NCBI GenBank assembly: GCA_030429545.1
Contig: JAUIFF010000009.1
Coordinates: 1-64,000, forward strand
Direction: 5' to 3'
DNA from: Polyangia bacterium
Lineage (GTDB): Bacteria; Myxococcota_A; Polyangia; Nannocystales; Nannocystaceae
DNA length: 64,000 nucleotides
Shown: positions 43,348 through 51,048 of the stretch, piece after piece
Position numbering within the stretch: the first letter of the stretch is position 1
Layout of the letters: every line of letters begins with the position of its first letter
Notes under the pieces: generated by a model
Databases searched by the model: none
The model's input: the letters and a program-made list of their open reading frames with translations, nothing else
Told to the model about the DNA's origin: nothing
Program-made: the position numbers and the translations under genes

Positions 43348-44589
43348 TCAGCCCCGGCGAATCGGGAGGTGCTCGAGCCCGCGGAGCACTGCTTGGCGGC
43401 GGTACCTAGGCGACGGACCGAGCTGTTGGGGGGCGGGACATACTTGTAACAGCACACGAAATGCGGTCGCTGCCTCGAGTCGGGCCAGCGGGGCTCCGAG
43501 ACAGTGATGGATGCCCCGCCCGTAGGCGACGTGTTTGCAACTCGGTCGGGCCAGGTCGAGTTGATCGGGGTTGGCCGTGAGCTCGGGGTCGCGGTTGGCC
43601 GCGCCTAGGAGTAAAAAGACAAACGCGCCCGCAGGTATGGTTGTACCTGCAATCACACAGTCATGACGAGCGATCCGCCGGTCGATTTGGACCGGGCTGT
43701 CAAACCGAACGAGCTCCTCCACGGCATCGCGCAGGCCGTCGGGGTTGGCCGCCAGCCACCGCCGTTGCTCGGGGTGTTGCAGGAGGGCGTAGAGTCCGTT
43801 GCCCAGCAGGTTGGTGGTCGTTTCGTGACCGGCGATAAGCAACAGCCGCAGCAGCGCGAGCAGTTCGTCTAGGCCCAGGCGTGAGCCCTGTTCCTCAACC
43901 GCAACCAGGCGACTGATCAGGTCGGCTTGTGGGTTGCGGCGGCGGGCTTCGACCACGGTCTGCAGATAGGCGGCAAGGGCTCGGCCGGCGGCCACTCCTG
44001 CGATTTTGGTCGCCCGCGACATGTTGGGCTCGAGCGTGCGGGCGAGTGCCTCCGACCAGTGGCGAAACCGGTGGCGGTCGGCCATCGGGATCCCCAAAAG
44101 CTCGGCGATCACAACCACCGGCAGCGGGCGGGCAAACTGATCCATCCAGTCAAACGCTTCCCCGCGGGTGAGCGGGGCAATGAGTTCGCGTGCCAGTTGC
44201 TCGACGCGGGGGGCGAGCGAGGCGATTGCCCGGGGGCCAAACGCCCGGTTGACCAGTCGCCGCAGACGGGTGTGGTCGGGTGGATCGAGCGTGATCATGC
44301 TCGGTGTATCAACAACTTTTTGCCCGTGGCGAGCCCGTGTGCTCAGGCGAATGTCCGAGGAGAATGTCTCTGGATTGCCAAGAGCTGCCACCACATCGGG
44401 GTAGCGGCTCACCAGCCAGCCGCCGGCCAGGGCACTGCGATGGACCGGCGAGTCGCGCCGCAGGCGGGCGTAGGTCGGGTAGGGATTGTCGAGCATCGCC
44501 CGCGACAGCGGGTTGTACACACAGCCGTGGTTTTGGCGTTCGGCGAGCAGCCGACGCCCGGTCAGCAGCAGTTTTCGAAGTCGCGGCAC
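43348..44589 (-). CDS. Cytochrome P450
   Basis: 413-residue soluble bacterial P450. The I-helix oxygen motif is AGHETTTN, EELVR is the K-helix ExxR, and AYGRGIHHCLGAPLAR is the heme loop with the axial Cys near residue 365 (Tyr where Phe is common). DPPDHTRLRRLVNRAFGPR is the usual C-helix heme-contact region. Substrate unknown; no ferredoxin or reductase gene adjoins it, so electron partners lie elsewhere. Single gene, its upstream gap is 94 bp. Confidence 0.95.
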   Translation of the reverse strand: MPRLRKLLLTGRRLLAERQNHGCVYNPLSRAMLDNPYPTYARLRRDSPVHRSALAGGWLVSRYPDVVAALGNPETFSSDIRLSTRARHGQKVVDTPSMITLDPPDHTRLRRLVNRAFGPRAIASLAPRVEQLARELIAPLTRGEAFDWMDQFARPLPVVVIAELLGIPMADRHRFRHWSEALARTLEPNMSRATKIAGVAAGRALAAYLQTVVEARRRNPQADLISRLVAVEEQGSRLGLDELLALLRLLLIAGHETTTNLLGNGLYALLQHPEQRRWLAANPDGLRDAVEELVRFDSPVQIDRRIARHDCVIAGTTIPAGAFVFLLLGAANRDPELTANPDQLDLARPSCKHVAYGRGIHHCLGAPLARLEAATAFRVLLQVCPAPQQLGPSPRYRRQAVLRGLEHLPIRRG

Positions 44590-44682
44590 CGGCTACTCAT
44601 ATCGTAAAATTGCCTTGTGGTGGCATCGAGTTGTGATGTCGGTCGACCCGTTTATCGAACAACAGGTGTATAGACAAGGTCT

Positions 44683-46140
44683 TTAGGGACAGGTCAACTC
44701 GCCTTCGCTGTTGGTCCGCAGCACCCAGGCGTCGAGCAGTCCGGCGCCCTTTGAGGCCGTGCGCCCGACAATCGCGAGGTTGCCGTTTTTGAGTTCGACC
44801 ACCTGGCGGCCGAAGTCGTGTTCCATGCCGCCATAGCTGCGTGTCCACAGCTGGGCTCCCTCGTTGTCGAGGGCCATCAGCATCAGGTTTGCCGGATCGC
44901 CGTCTTTGCGCGTGTCGCCGGTGATGACAAATCCCTGCTCGCGCACAATCAGGCTCTCGGGGGTGTCGAAATCGTCGAGATCGTGGGTCACGTTCCACAG
45001 CATCGCGCCGTCGCTGTCGGTGCGGACCAGCCAAATATCCGACTGGTTCATGTTCTGCTCGTCGGCCGCCCAACCGGTGAGGGCAAAGCCATCGGGCAGG
45101 GCGACGAGGTCGAGCGCCCGTTCATAAATTGTATCTGCAAGATTGTAGCTCTGGTCCCAGAGTTTTGTGCCCTGGCCGTCGGTGCGGACCAGCCAGAAGT
45201 TTTTGGCCGCGGTGCCGGCAACCGCATAGCCGCCATCGACGGCCACGAGGGCGTAGCCTAGTTGCTCGTCGAGATCGTCGCCGTAGGCCTGCTGCCAGAC
45301 TTCCTGGCCATCGTTGTCGTAACGCACCAGCCCGATTCGCCCCGAACCCTGGGCAATCCGGTCGCGGACACCGGCAACCGTAACCCCGGTATCGTCGGCG
45401 ACCACGGCAAACGCGTGGTCGGCATTTTCGCTACTAAAGACCGCGTCCCACAGCAGATTGCCCCCTGGATCTGTCCGCAGGGTCCACCAGTCCAAACTCG
45501 TTTGCTGTGTGTGGGTGGTGCCGACCAGGACAAAACCACCGTCAGGGGCCTGGGCAATGGCATTGATGTTTTCGGTGGCGGGGGTCCCGTAGAGTTCCTC
45601 CCACAGCACATCGCCCTCGGGACTGAGGCGGACCAGCCACGCGTCGAACATGCCTTGGCCGACCGACTCGTTGCGTCCGGCGATGACAAAGCCGCCGTCG
45701 GCCAGCGCGAGGATGGCGTTGCCGTATTCGTTTAGCTCTGCCCCGTAGGTGCGGTCGAAGGTGATGCACGGGTCCGCGCCGGTGTCGGTATCGGTATCGC
45801 TCTCGGAGTCGGTATCGTCACCCGTGGTGCTGGTCTCAAGACCGGTGTCGTCGGTCTCGGAGAGCCCGGGACCGGTATCGGTCGGCTCGCTCGAGGTTGG
45901 CTCGCCAGAGGTCGGATCGCCCGAGGTATTGCTCGGGTCAGCGGTTGAATCGCTCGTTGGACCCGCGCTTGAGTTGTTGGACGTCGAGCCCGAGGTTGGC
46001 CCAGCGGTCGTAGCCCCCGTCGATCCCGCATTCGAATCGGTGTTTTGCTCGGTAACCGCGCTCGAGCACGCTGAAAGGGTAAGGGCCAGGCATAGGGCGC
46101 CCAGGGGGTGCCAACAAAAGTAGATATGCGGGTAGGTCAT
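44683..46140 (-). CDS. Secreted lipoprotein with repeat beta-propeller
   Basis: 485 residues. Lipobox LTLSAC is followed by a ~95-residue Ser/Thr/Gly/Asp linker, then about seven copies of a 50-residue repeat built as GGFVIAGRN...DAWLVRLSPEGDVLWEELYG. Such delta-60/PQQ-like repeats form propellers often found at myxobacterial and Bacteroidetes surfaces. Binding partner unknown. It resembles the 26.1-kb lipoprotein in plan but not in sequence. Confidence 0.83.
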   Translation of the reverse strand: MTYPHIYFCWHPLGALCLALTLSACSSAVTEQNTDSNAGSTGATTAGPTSGSTSNNSSAGPTSDSTADPSNTSGDPTSGEPTSSEPTDTGPGLSETDDTGLETSTTGDDTDSESDTDTDTGADPCITFDRTYGAELNEYGNAILALADGGFVIAGRNESVGQGMFDAWLVRLSPEGDVLWEELYGTPATENINAIAQAPDGGFVLVGTTHTQQTSLDWWTLRTDPGGNLLWDAVFSSENADHAFAVVADDTGVTVAGVRDRIAQGSGRIGLVRYDNDGQEVWQQAYGDDLDEQLGYALVAVDGGYAVAGTAAKNFWLVRTDGQGTKLWDQSYNLADTIYERALDLVALPDGFALTGWAADEQNMNQSDIWLVRTDSDGAMLWNVTHDLDDFDTPESLIVREQGFVITGDTRKDGDPANLMLMALDNEGAQLWTRSYGGMEHDFGRQVVELKNGNLAIVGRTASKGAGLLDAWVLRTNSEGELTCP

Positions 46141-46320
46141 TTATGCAGGGAATCTAACGGATAGCCATCGGGCCGGCCACGGCATTCGCCACCTGGCTAC
46201 CGCAGTAGCCACCGAAGCTAGCCGCCATATGCCAAAAATATGTGTTTGATTTCAACGGTATAGTTCTGGTGCCAAGCGGCATGCTTCTCGCTTTAGGGGG
46301 CGGGCAAAGGAGAAGTTTCC

Positions 46321-46473
46321 ATGTTGACTCTCGTTGTTACCGCTCTCGCAATCTGTTTCGCCATGACTCTGTTTGTTGTCGCCCTTGAGGTCAATGACAT
46401 CCGCCACAGCCGTGTTCTTCGTCGGGAACTTGCCCGGACGTTCTCCCACGCTGTGTTTGGGCTTCGTCGCTAA
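46321..46473 (+). CDS. 50-residue single-pass membrane peptide
   Basis: ATG at 46321 stands 9 nt after AAAGGAGAAG, the clearest ribosome site in the window. The product begins MLTLVVTALAICFAMTLFVV, one membrane helix, then a basic tail rich in Arg (NDIRHSRVLRRELARTF) ending GLRR. Codons favour GTT/CTT/CGT, unlike neighbours. A good intrinsic terminator follows about 100 bp later, so this is probably an independent monocistronic transcript. No family recognised; small membrane regulators or toxin-like peptides are possible. Confidence 0.75.
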   Translation: MLTLVVTALAICFAMTLFVVALEVNDIRHSRVLRRELARTFSHAVFGLRR

Positions 46474-46500
46474 GCCACGTCGCCTGGATGTCATGAAAGA

Positions 46501-46510
46501 TGTGCATACA
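46501..46510. repeat. Relaxed dispersed motif TGTGCATACA
   Basis: TGTGNNTACA form just after the small membrane peptide gene, before its terminator and the convergent permease gene. Confidence 0.4.
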
Positions 46511-46575
46511 TCAACCTAAACAGCCTGTCGAACCAGATGATCCCCTAAGTCCCGAGCCCCAAGAAGGCTCCCTTG

Positions 46576-46612
46576 CCCCCTGAATGACCGCGCGTGATTC
46601 AGGGGCTTTTTT
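46576..46612 (+). terminator. Rho-independent terminator after the 50-residue peptide gene
   Basis: CCCCTGAAT (46577-46585) pairs with ATTCAGGGG, with an 11-nt loop, followed by CTTTTTTATT. Strong intrinsic terminator for the plus strand. Confidence 0.9.
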
Positions 46613-46654
46613 ATTGGTTGCCAGTACAAGTTATCTGGTCTGATAGCGCGCCCG

Positions 46655-48022
46655 CTACGGGTTTTGAGCCACCCGATGCCGCGCGATCGTAATGTAGTAG
46701 AGCGCCGCCAACCCGCACAGCCCGGCGAGCACAACCGGTAGTGACAACTCGAGGCCAAAAAGTGGCAGCGCTGTGGTTCGCAGGGAAAACCACACAACTG
46801 CACCAAGGGCTGCGATACCCATCACCATAGCCAACCACGGCACCCACAGCCAGCGAATGCGGTAGGGCCTTGCCAGTTCAGGTTCGCGTGCACGCAGGAC
46901 CAACAGCGAGGCCATGCTCATCACCGACATCACGATCGAGCCACACACGGCGAGGATGATGAGTGCGTTGGCGAAGTCCGCCGAACCGGCACACAGCAGG
47001 CCAAGTCCACCAGGGACGAGCAACGCGAGGTACGGGGTACCGCGCCGGGAGGTCCGGGTGAGGAACGTCGGCAAGTACCCGTCGCGCGCGAGTGCATATG
47101 TCTGTCGGGACAGGCCCAATAAAATCCCGTGGAGGCTGGCAAACAACCCCGTCAGTCCGATGGTTGCAACCAGCCAAGTCAGCACGTGCTCGGTACCATA
47201 GCTAGCCGCGAGAGCTTGCGGCAGGGGGTAGTCGGCCGGTGTTCCCTCGCCGCCACCGAGACCGGCCGTGACCCAAACGGTGCCGAACGAGCACAGCGCG
47301 AGGGTGGCAATGCCGGCGATAAACCCCCGCGAGATGTCGTGTTGCGGTTCGCGGACCTCCTCGGCAGCCATCGCCGCGCCCTCGATCCCGAGGTACAACC
47401 AAATGGCAAATGGGACCGCGGCAAAGGTTCCCGCAAGTACGCCCCCGTGAAAGTCCATTGTTTGCCACACCGCCGAGAAGTCGGCCTGTGCAGCTCCTGC
47501 CGGTATATACATCAATAGTCCGACGAGCGCTGCGATGGTCGCAAATAACTCGACCAGCGCGACTGAGCCAATCCCGAGTAGATTGACGAGCAAAAACACA
47601 ACAAAGGTTCCGACCGTGCCGGCAGTGGGATCGAGCGCGGGCATCAAAAAGTGCAGGTAGGCCCCGGTCGCAACCGCGATCGCCGGGGGAGCAAAGCCGA
47701 ATTCGAGCAGCACGGCAAACCCGGCGACAAACCCCGCGGCCGGTCCCAGAGCCCGGCGAGCGTGGGCCGATGGCCCGCCGGCTGAGGGGATCGCCGTTGA
47801 CAACTCGGCGTAGCTAAAAATAAACAGTGTATAGTAAACTGTTACGACGAGGGCAGCCACCAGCAGCCCGCCGGTTCCTCCCGCCTCAAACCCGTAGTTC
47901 CAGCCAAAATACTGCCCTGAGATGACCATGCCGACAGCGATCGACCACAGGTGGATGGCCCCGAGTTTACGCTTGAGTCCCGTCATTACCGGGTTCTTAC
48001 CACCCTGATCACGGGCTGTCAT
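46655..48022 (-). CDS. APC-superfamily permease, ethanolamine-permease-like
   Basis: 455 residues, about 12 membrane helices. The opening HLWSIAVGMVISGQYFGWNYGF and the AIPSAGGPSAHARRALGP, AIWLYLGIEGAAMAAEEVREP segments fit amino acid/polyamine/organocation carriers, closest in style to ethanolamine permeases. Ethanolamine ammonia-lyase genes are absent here, so the substrate is a family-based guess. Divergent from the Cys-rich lipoprotein gene across a gap with a perfect palindrome. Confidence 0.82.
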   Translation of the reverse strand: MTARDQGGKNPVMTGLKRKLGAIHLWSIAVGMVISGQYFGWNYGFEAGGTGGLLVAALVVTVYYTLFIFSYAELSTAIPSAGGPSAHARRALGPAAGFVAGFAVLLEFGFAPPAIAVATGAYLHFLMPALDPTAGTVGTFVVFLLVNLLGIGSVALVELFATIAALVGLLMYIPAGAAQADFSAVWQTMDFHGGVLAGTFAAVPFAIWLYLGIEGAAMAAEEVREPQHDISRGFIAGIATLALCSFGTVWVTAGLGGGEGTPADYPLPQALAASYGTEHVLTWLVATIGLTGLFASLHGILLGLSRQTYALARDGYLPTFLTRTSRRGTPYLALLVPGGLGLLCAGSADFANALIILAVCGSIVMSVMSMASLLVLRAREPELARPYRIRWLWVPWLAMVMGIAALGAVVWFSLRTTALPLFGLELSLPVVLAGLCGLAALYYITIARHRVAQNP

Positions 48023-48067
48023 CTTCTGCTTTTACATGGGCCGACATCGTCGGCAGCTCGAATATTT

Positions 48068-48077
48068 TGTGCATACA
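48068..48077. repeat. Relaxed dispersed motif TGTGCATACA
   Basis: TGTGNNTACA form in the permease/Cys-rich lipoprotein divergent gap, in an AT-rich pocket. Confidence 0.4.
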
Positions 48078-48162
48078 AATTTAAAGGTGCATAGGCAATT
48101 GGGGTGCACGGGCAATAAGGCTCGCCGGTCGAGGCCGCGCGAGGCGTGATGAAAATTTCGTT

Positions 48163-48178
48163 ATGTCTATTTAGACAT
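48163..48178. promoter_or_regulatory. Perfect 16-bp palindrome, possible operator
   Basis: ATGTCTATTTAGACAT: 7-bp arms ATGTCTA/TAGACAT around TT, in the divergent gap, 45 bp upstream of the lipoprotein start at 48208. Shape and place fit a regulator site; the regulator is unknown. Confidence 0.45.
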
Positions 48179-48207
48179 GTCCGATTGTTCTTGACGGCGC
48201 GGGGCGC

Positions 48208-49662
48208 GTGAACGACCATGATTTCATGGTGAACTCGGGTTATCGGTGGACACTTGGCGTTGCGTATCTCGTCGGGCTGTCCGGTTGCAGTATGGGGGAG
48301 GCCGCCTCCTCAGAGACGTTTACGCCGACAACGACGACGATGGTTGTGACGACCACGACGACGGACGCAATCACGACGGACGAGGAGACCAGCGACATTG
48401 AGACCACCGGCGACTCGGACTCGGAAGGGACGAGTGGGGGCGAGACCACCGACGGTCCCGAGGCGGAGTGCGGCAACGGTGTCGTCGAAGGTGATGAGGA
48501 GTGTGACGACGGCAACGACGTGCAAACCGACGACTGCCTCAACACCTGTACCGCGGCGATCTGTGGCGATGGCGTGTTCCACGAAGGGGTGGAGGAGTGC
48601 GACGACGGCAACGATGTCGACACCGATAACTGCTTGAACACGTGTGCGGTTGCCAGCTGTGGCGATGGGATTGTCCACGAGGGATTTGAAGCCTGCGACG
48701 ACGGTAACGATGACGAGGGCGACGGGTGCAGCAATACCTGCGAGCTGACTTCGTGCGGGGACGGCATGGTCCAGGGCGAAGAGGAGTGCGACGACGGCAA
48801 CGACGACAACACCGACGAGTGCACCGACCTGTGCCTCAACGCAATCTGCGGCGATGCGAATATCCAGGCGGGAGTCGAAGAGTGTGACGACGGTGGTGAG
48901 TCGGAGATGTGCGACGACGACTGCACGCCGGCCGAGTGCGGCGACATGGTCGTCAACATGACCGCCGGTGAAGCCTGTGACGACGGCAACGACGACGATA
49001 CCGACGAGTGCCCCACGACCTGCGAGATGGCGACATGCGGAGATGGATTTGTCCAAGCCGGAGTTGAGGAGTGCGACGATGGCAACACCGACGACGGCGA
49101 TGGCTGCTCGGCAATGTGTGAAAACGAGTTTTGCTTTGCCTTCACCAACGACTCCAACGCCAACCTCACCAACAACGCCTGGCTCGACAACTGCCTCGAT
49201 ACGAACGGCCAGACCGTTACGGTAACGTTGTATGACCAACAAATGAACGAGGTCTACAGCGCGAGCGGGACCAAGGTAGGCACCTGGAGCTACGACCAGA
49301 TCACCTCAACAACCACGCCACAAAACCAGTATCACTCCAACAACCACAACCGCCTCGTTGTCCTCAACAACGGCGACCGCCTATTTATCGCCGGCCGTAA
49401 CGCTGCCAACTCCGGCTGCGGAGGCTCGTTTGGCAACGGCTACGGGATCGTCATCTACCCGAGTAACCCCAACTACTACTCAAATCCCAAGATGATCGTG
49501 ATGCCGCACATGCAATACGTGGCGCCCTACAACAACCAGGTCCGGGGTTTCAATGGCTGGAGCGCCAACCACGAAATCTCGTGGAACAACGGTGCACCCA
49601 TGAATACATGTAGCAGCACGATTGCCTTTCAAGGGACGTTCACGATGCGCGTAAGCCCGTAG
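48208..49662 (+). CDS. Lipoprotein with myxobacterial Cys-rich repeats
   Basis: 484 residues. Lipobox GLSGC, a Thr-rich linker, then seven or so tandem units of about 31 residues of the type CGDGIVHEGFEACDDGND...C...C (myxobacterial Cys-rich disulfide repeats), with the sixth-from-last unit shortened (CDDGGESEMCDDDC). The C-terminal ~150 residues are a distinct Asn/Tyr-rich beta domain (YGIVIYPSNPNYYSNPK, NTCSSTIAFQGTFTMR). Acidic CDDGND loops may bind calcium. Surface structural or adhesive role is likely but unproven. GTG start; ATG at 48226 possible. The 3' end has been duplicated downstream. Confidence 0.87.
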   Translation: MNDHDFMVNSGYRWTLGVAYLVGLSGCSMGEAASSETFTPTTTTMVVTTTTTDAITTDEETSDIETTGDSDSEGTSGGETTDGPEAECGNGVVEGDEECDDGNDVQTDDCLNTCTAAICGDGVFHEGVEECDDGNDVDTDNCLNTCAVASCGDGIVHEGFEACDDGNDDEGDGCSNTCELTSCGDGMVQGEEECDDGNDDNTDECTDLCLNAICGDANIQAGVEECDDGGESEMCDDDCTPAECGDMVVNMTAGEACDDGNDDDTDECPTTCEMATCGDGFVQAGVEECDDGNTDDGDGCSAMCENEFCFAFTNDSNANLTNNAWLDNCLDTNGQTVTVTLYDQQMNEVYSASGTKVGTWSYDQITSTTTPQNQYHSNNHNRLVVLNNGDRLFIAGRNAANSGCGGSFGNGYGIVIYPSNPNYYSNPKMIVMPHMQYVAPYNNQVRGFNGWSANHEISWNNGAPMNTCSSTIAFQGTFTMRVSP

Positions 49663-49724
49663 GCTTGTTCGGGAGTTACGGTGGGTAGAGCGTGGGGCTA
49701 TCGTGTCGCTAAAAGTGCACAGAA

Positions 49725-49815
49725 ATGGCCGGAGCGCCAACCGGCGAAACCTCGTCGAGCAACGGCGCGCCATGAGTACATGTAGCAGCACAATTGCCTT
49801 TCAAGGCATGTTGCG
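49725..49815 (+). pseudogene. Decayed copy of the Cys-rich lipoprotein 3' end (copy A)
   Basis: Matches the parent stretch near 49552-49640: GGAGCGCCAACC, CGAAA.CTCGT, AACGG.GC.C, TGA.TACATGTAGCAGCAC.ATTGCCTTTCAAGG. Many substitutions and indels destroy the frame. Confidence 0.8.
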
Positions 49816-49860
49816 GGGCTTATTGCCTACGGCGAGTTCGTTGTGGCCGAGCGCCCGTCG

Positions 49861-50214
49861 ATGAGCAAGTCAAGCAGGCTTCGGCAAGCTCCACGGGTCC
49901 TGCCGCGAGGGCCGGCTTGTCCGGTCACCATTTCGAGCCTCCGGGAGCACTCTGTGCTGACTCGTTGTATCACCATCTAAAATCGCAACACTTTGGTCAG
50001 TGAAGTGGCACCACGTCGGTGGCGGCCTCCGGTGAAGTCGGGGACACCCCGCGTCACCCGTTATGCATAGCGTGTGCGTTGGCCCCTTTTCAACTGTCCA
50101 CGTGTAGACTCGCTCGACTGTTGGATGCTGTCGATGAGCAAGCCTAGCAAGTAGGCTGCCGCGAGGGCCTGCTTGTCCGGTCACCACTTCGAGCCTCCGG
50201 GAGCACACAGTGCT
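49861..50214 (+). repeat. Duplicated ~85-100-bp segment between pseudogene copies
   Basis: 49861-49960 and 50133-50214 share ATGAGCAAG, GCCGCGAGGGCC, GGCTTGTCCGGTCACCA and TTCGAGCCTCCGGGAGCAC...GTGCTG. With the pseudogene copies this shows repeated segmental duplication. The remaining bases between them hold nothing recognisable. Confidence 0.75.
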
Positions 50215-50215
50215 G

Positions 50216-50263
50216 GCAGCACAATTGCCTTTCAAGGCATGTTCACGATGCGGGGGCCCGTAG
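50216..50263 (+). pseudogene. Decayed copy of the Cys-rich lipoprotein 3' end (copy B)
   Basis: GCAGCACAATTGCCTTTCAA, then a GGCATGTTCACGATGCG stretch and CCCGTAG, corresponding to the last 16 codons and stop of the parent with small changes. Confidence 0.8.
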
Positions 50264-50308
50264 GGCGTACCGGGCTTTTCCGGGAGCTACTCTGGGCACA
50301 GCCTCGGT

Positions 50309-50875
50309 CTATCGTGTCGCCACAAGTGCACGAAACAAGGGCTGGCGCCACCCGGAGAAATCTTGTGGAACAACGGCGCGCCCATGAACACATGTAACAG
50401 CATGATTGCTTCTCAAGGTACGTTCACGATGCGGGGGAGCCCGTAGGTTGGGGCGTCGTGGGCTTGTTTGGGAACTACGGTGGGTACAGCCTCGGGCTTT
50501 TCGCAGGTAGAGCTCGACAAACTCGATGAACGTCGTCGCTACCGGATGCGGCTCGCCGTGTTTTGTGCCAACCAGCACAACTTCACCGTGGGGTTGCCCA
50601 CGCACGCGTGTCGCATAGGCCCACGAAAGGACCAAGTAGTCGCAAAATAGCAGGTAGGCCTCGGAGCCTGTAAATACATATAACCTGCCGCTGTACGCAC
50701 TGGCGAGTTGCATGTGTGAGAGGGGCCAAAAGCAAAAACCTTCGTCGTCTAGGTCCCCGCCGGGGGCAAAGCCGTCCGCGACCATGAGCAGCCGAAGAAG
50801 GCTCACGGGCAATTTGTAGGCTCCCATGCGTTCGCTGTGGTCGAGTGCCGACTCGCTGAGGCCGGGGTAGAGCAT
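50309..50875 (-). CDS. SUKH (SMI1/KNR4)-like protein with antisense-derived tail
   Basis: 188 residues. Residues 1-126 read as an SMI1/KNR4-type domain: LLRLLMVADGF, FWPLSHM, LYVFTGSEAYLLFCDYLVLSWAYATRV, VATTFIEFVELYL. SUKH proteins are often immunity proteins against polymorphic toxins. The last ~62 residues are Arg/Pro-rich and translate the antisense strand of the decayed lipoprotein copy, so they are probably not native: the original stop seems lost where the duplication landed. Whether it is still functional is unclear. No toxin gene is adjacent. Confidence 0.6.
   Translation of the reverse strand: MLYPGLSESALDHSERMGAYKLPVSLLRLLMVADGFAPGGDLDDEGFCFWPLSHMQLASAYSGRLYVFTGSEAYLLFCDYLVLSWAYATRVRGQPHGEVVLVGTKHGEPHPVATTFIEFVELYLRKARGCTHRSSQTSPRRPNLRAPPHRERTLRSNHAVTCVHGRAVVPQDFSGWRQPLFRALVATR
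50341..50446 (+). pseudogene. Decayed copy of the Cys-rich lipoprotein 3' end (copy C)
   Basis: GGAGAAATCTTGTGGAACAA, then CGG.GC.CCATGAA.ACATGTA.CAGCA, TCTCAAGGTACGTTCACGAT and GAGCCCGTAGG follow the parent's final 35 codons and stop. Antisense to the tail of the SUKH frame. Confidence 0.8.
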
Positions 50876-51048
50876 AAGCCCCGGGGTGTTTTGCCACCGT
50901 GCCTCGAGTTACCGAGAAATATTCGTAGACATGTCCGTAGGCGGCTGTGGGCTGCTGGCTGTCAACACAACCGGAAGTTTCCGTTGCATGGTATCAATGT
51001 ATGCGCAAATAAAACATGTGAGCAAACGCCATCGACCCGGACTAGGCC

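Noticed and set aside
48240..49242. Long antisense frames opposite the Cys-rich repeat lipoprotein
   Set aside because: They mirror the codon periodicity of the GAC/TGC-rich repeats; the plus-strand reading has a signal peptide, lipobox and a known repeat type.
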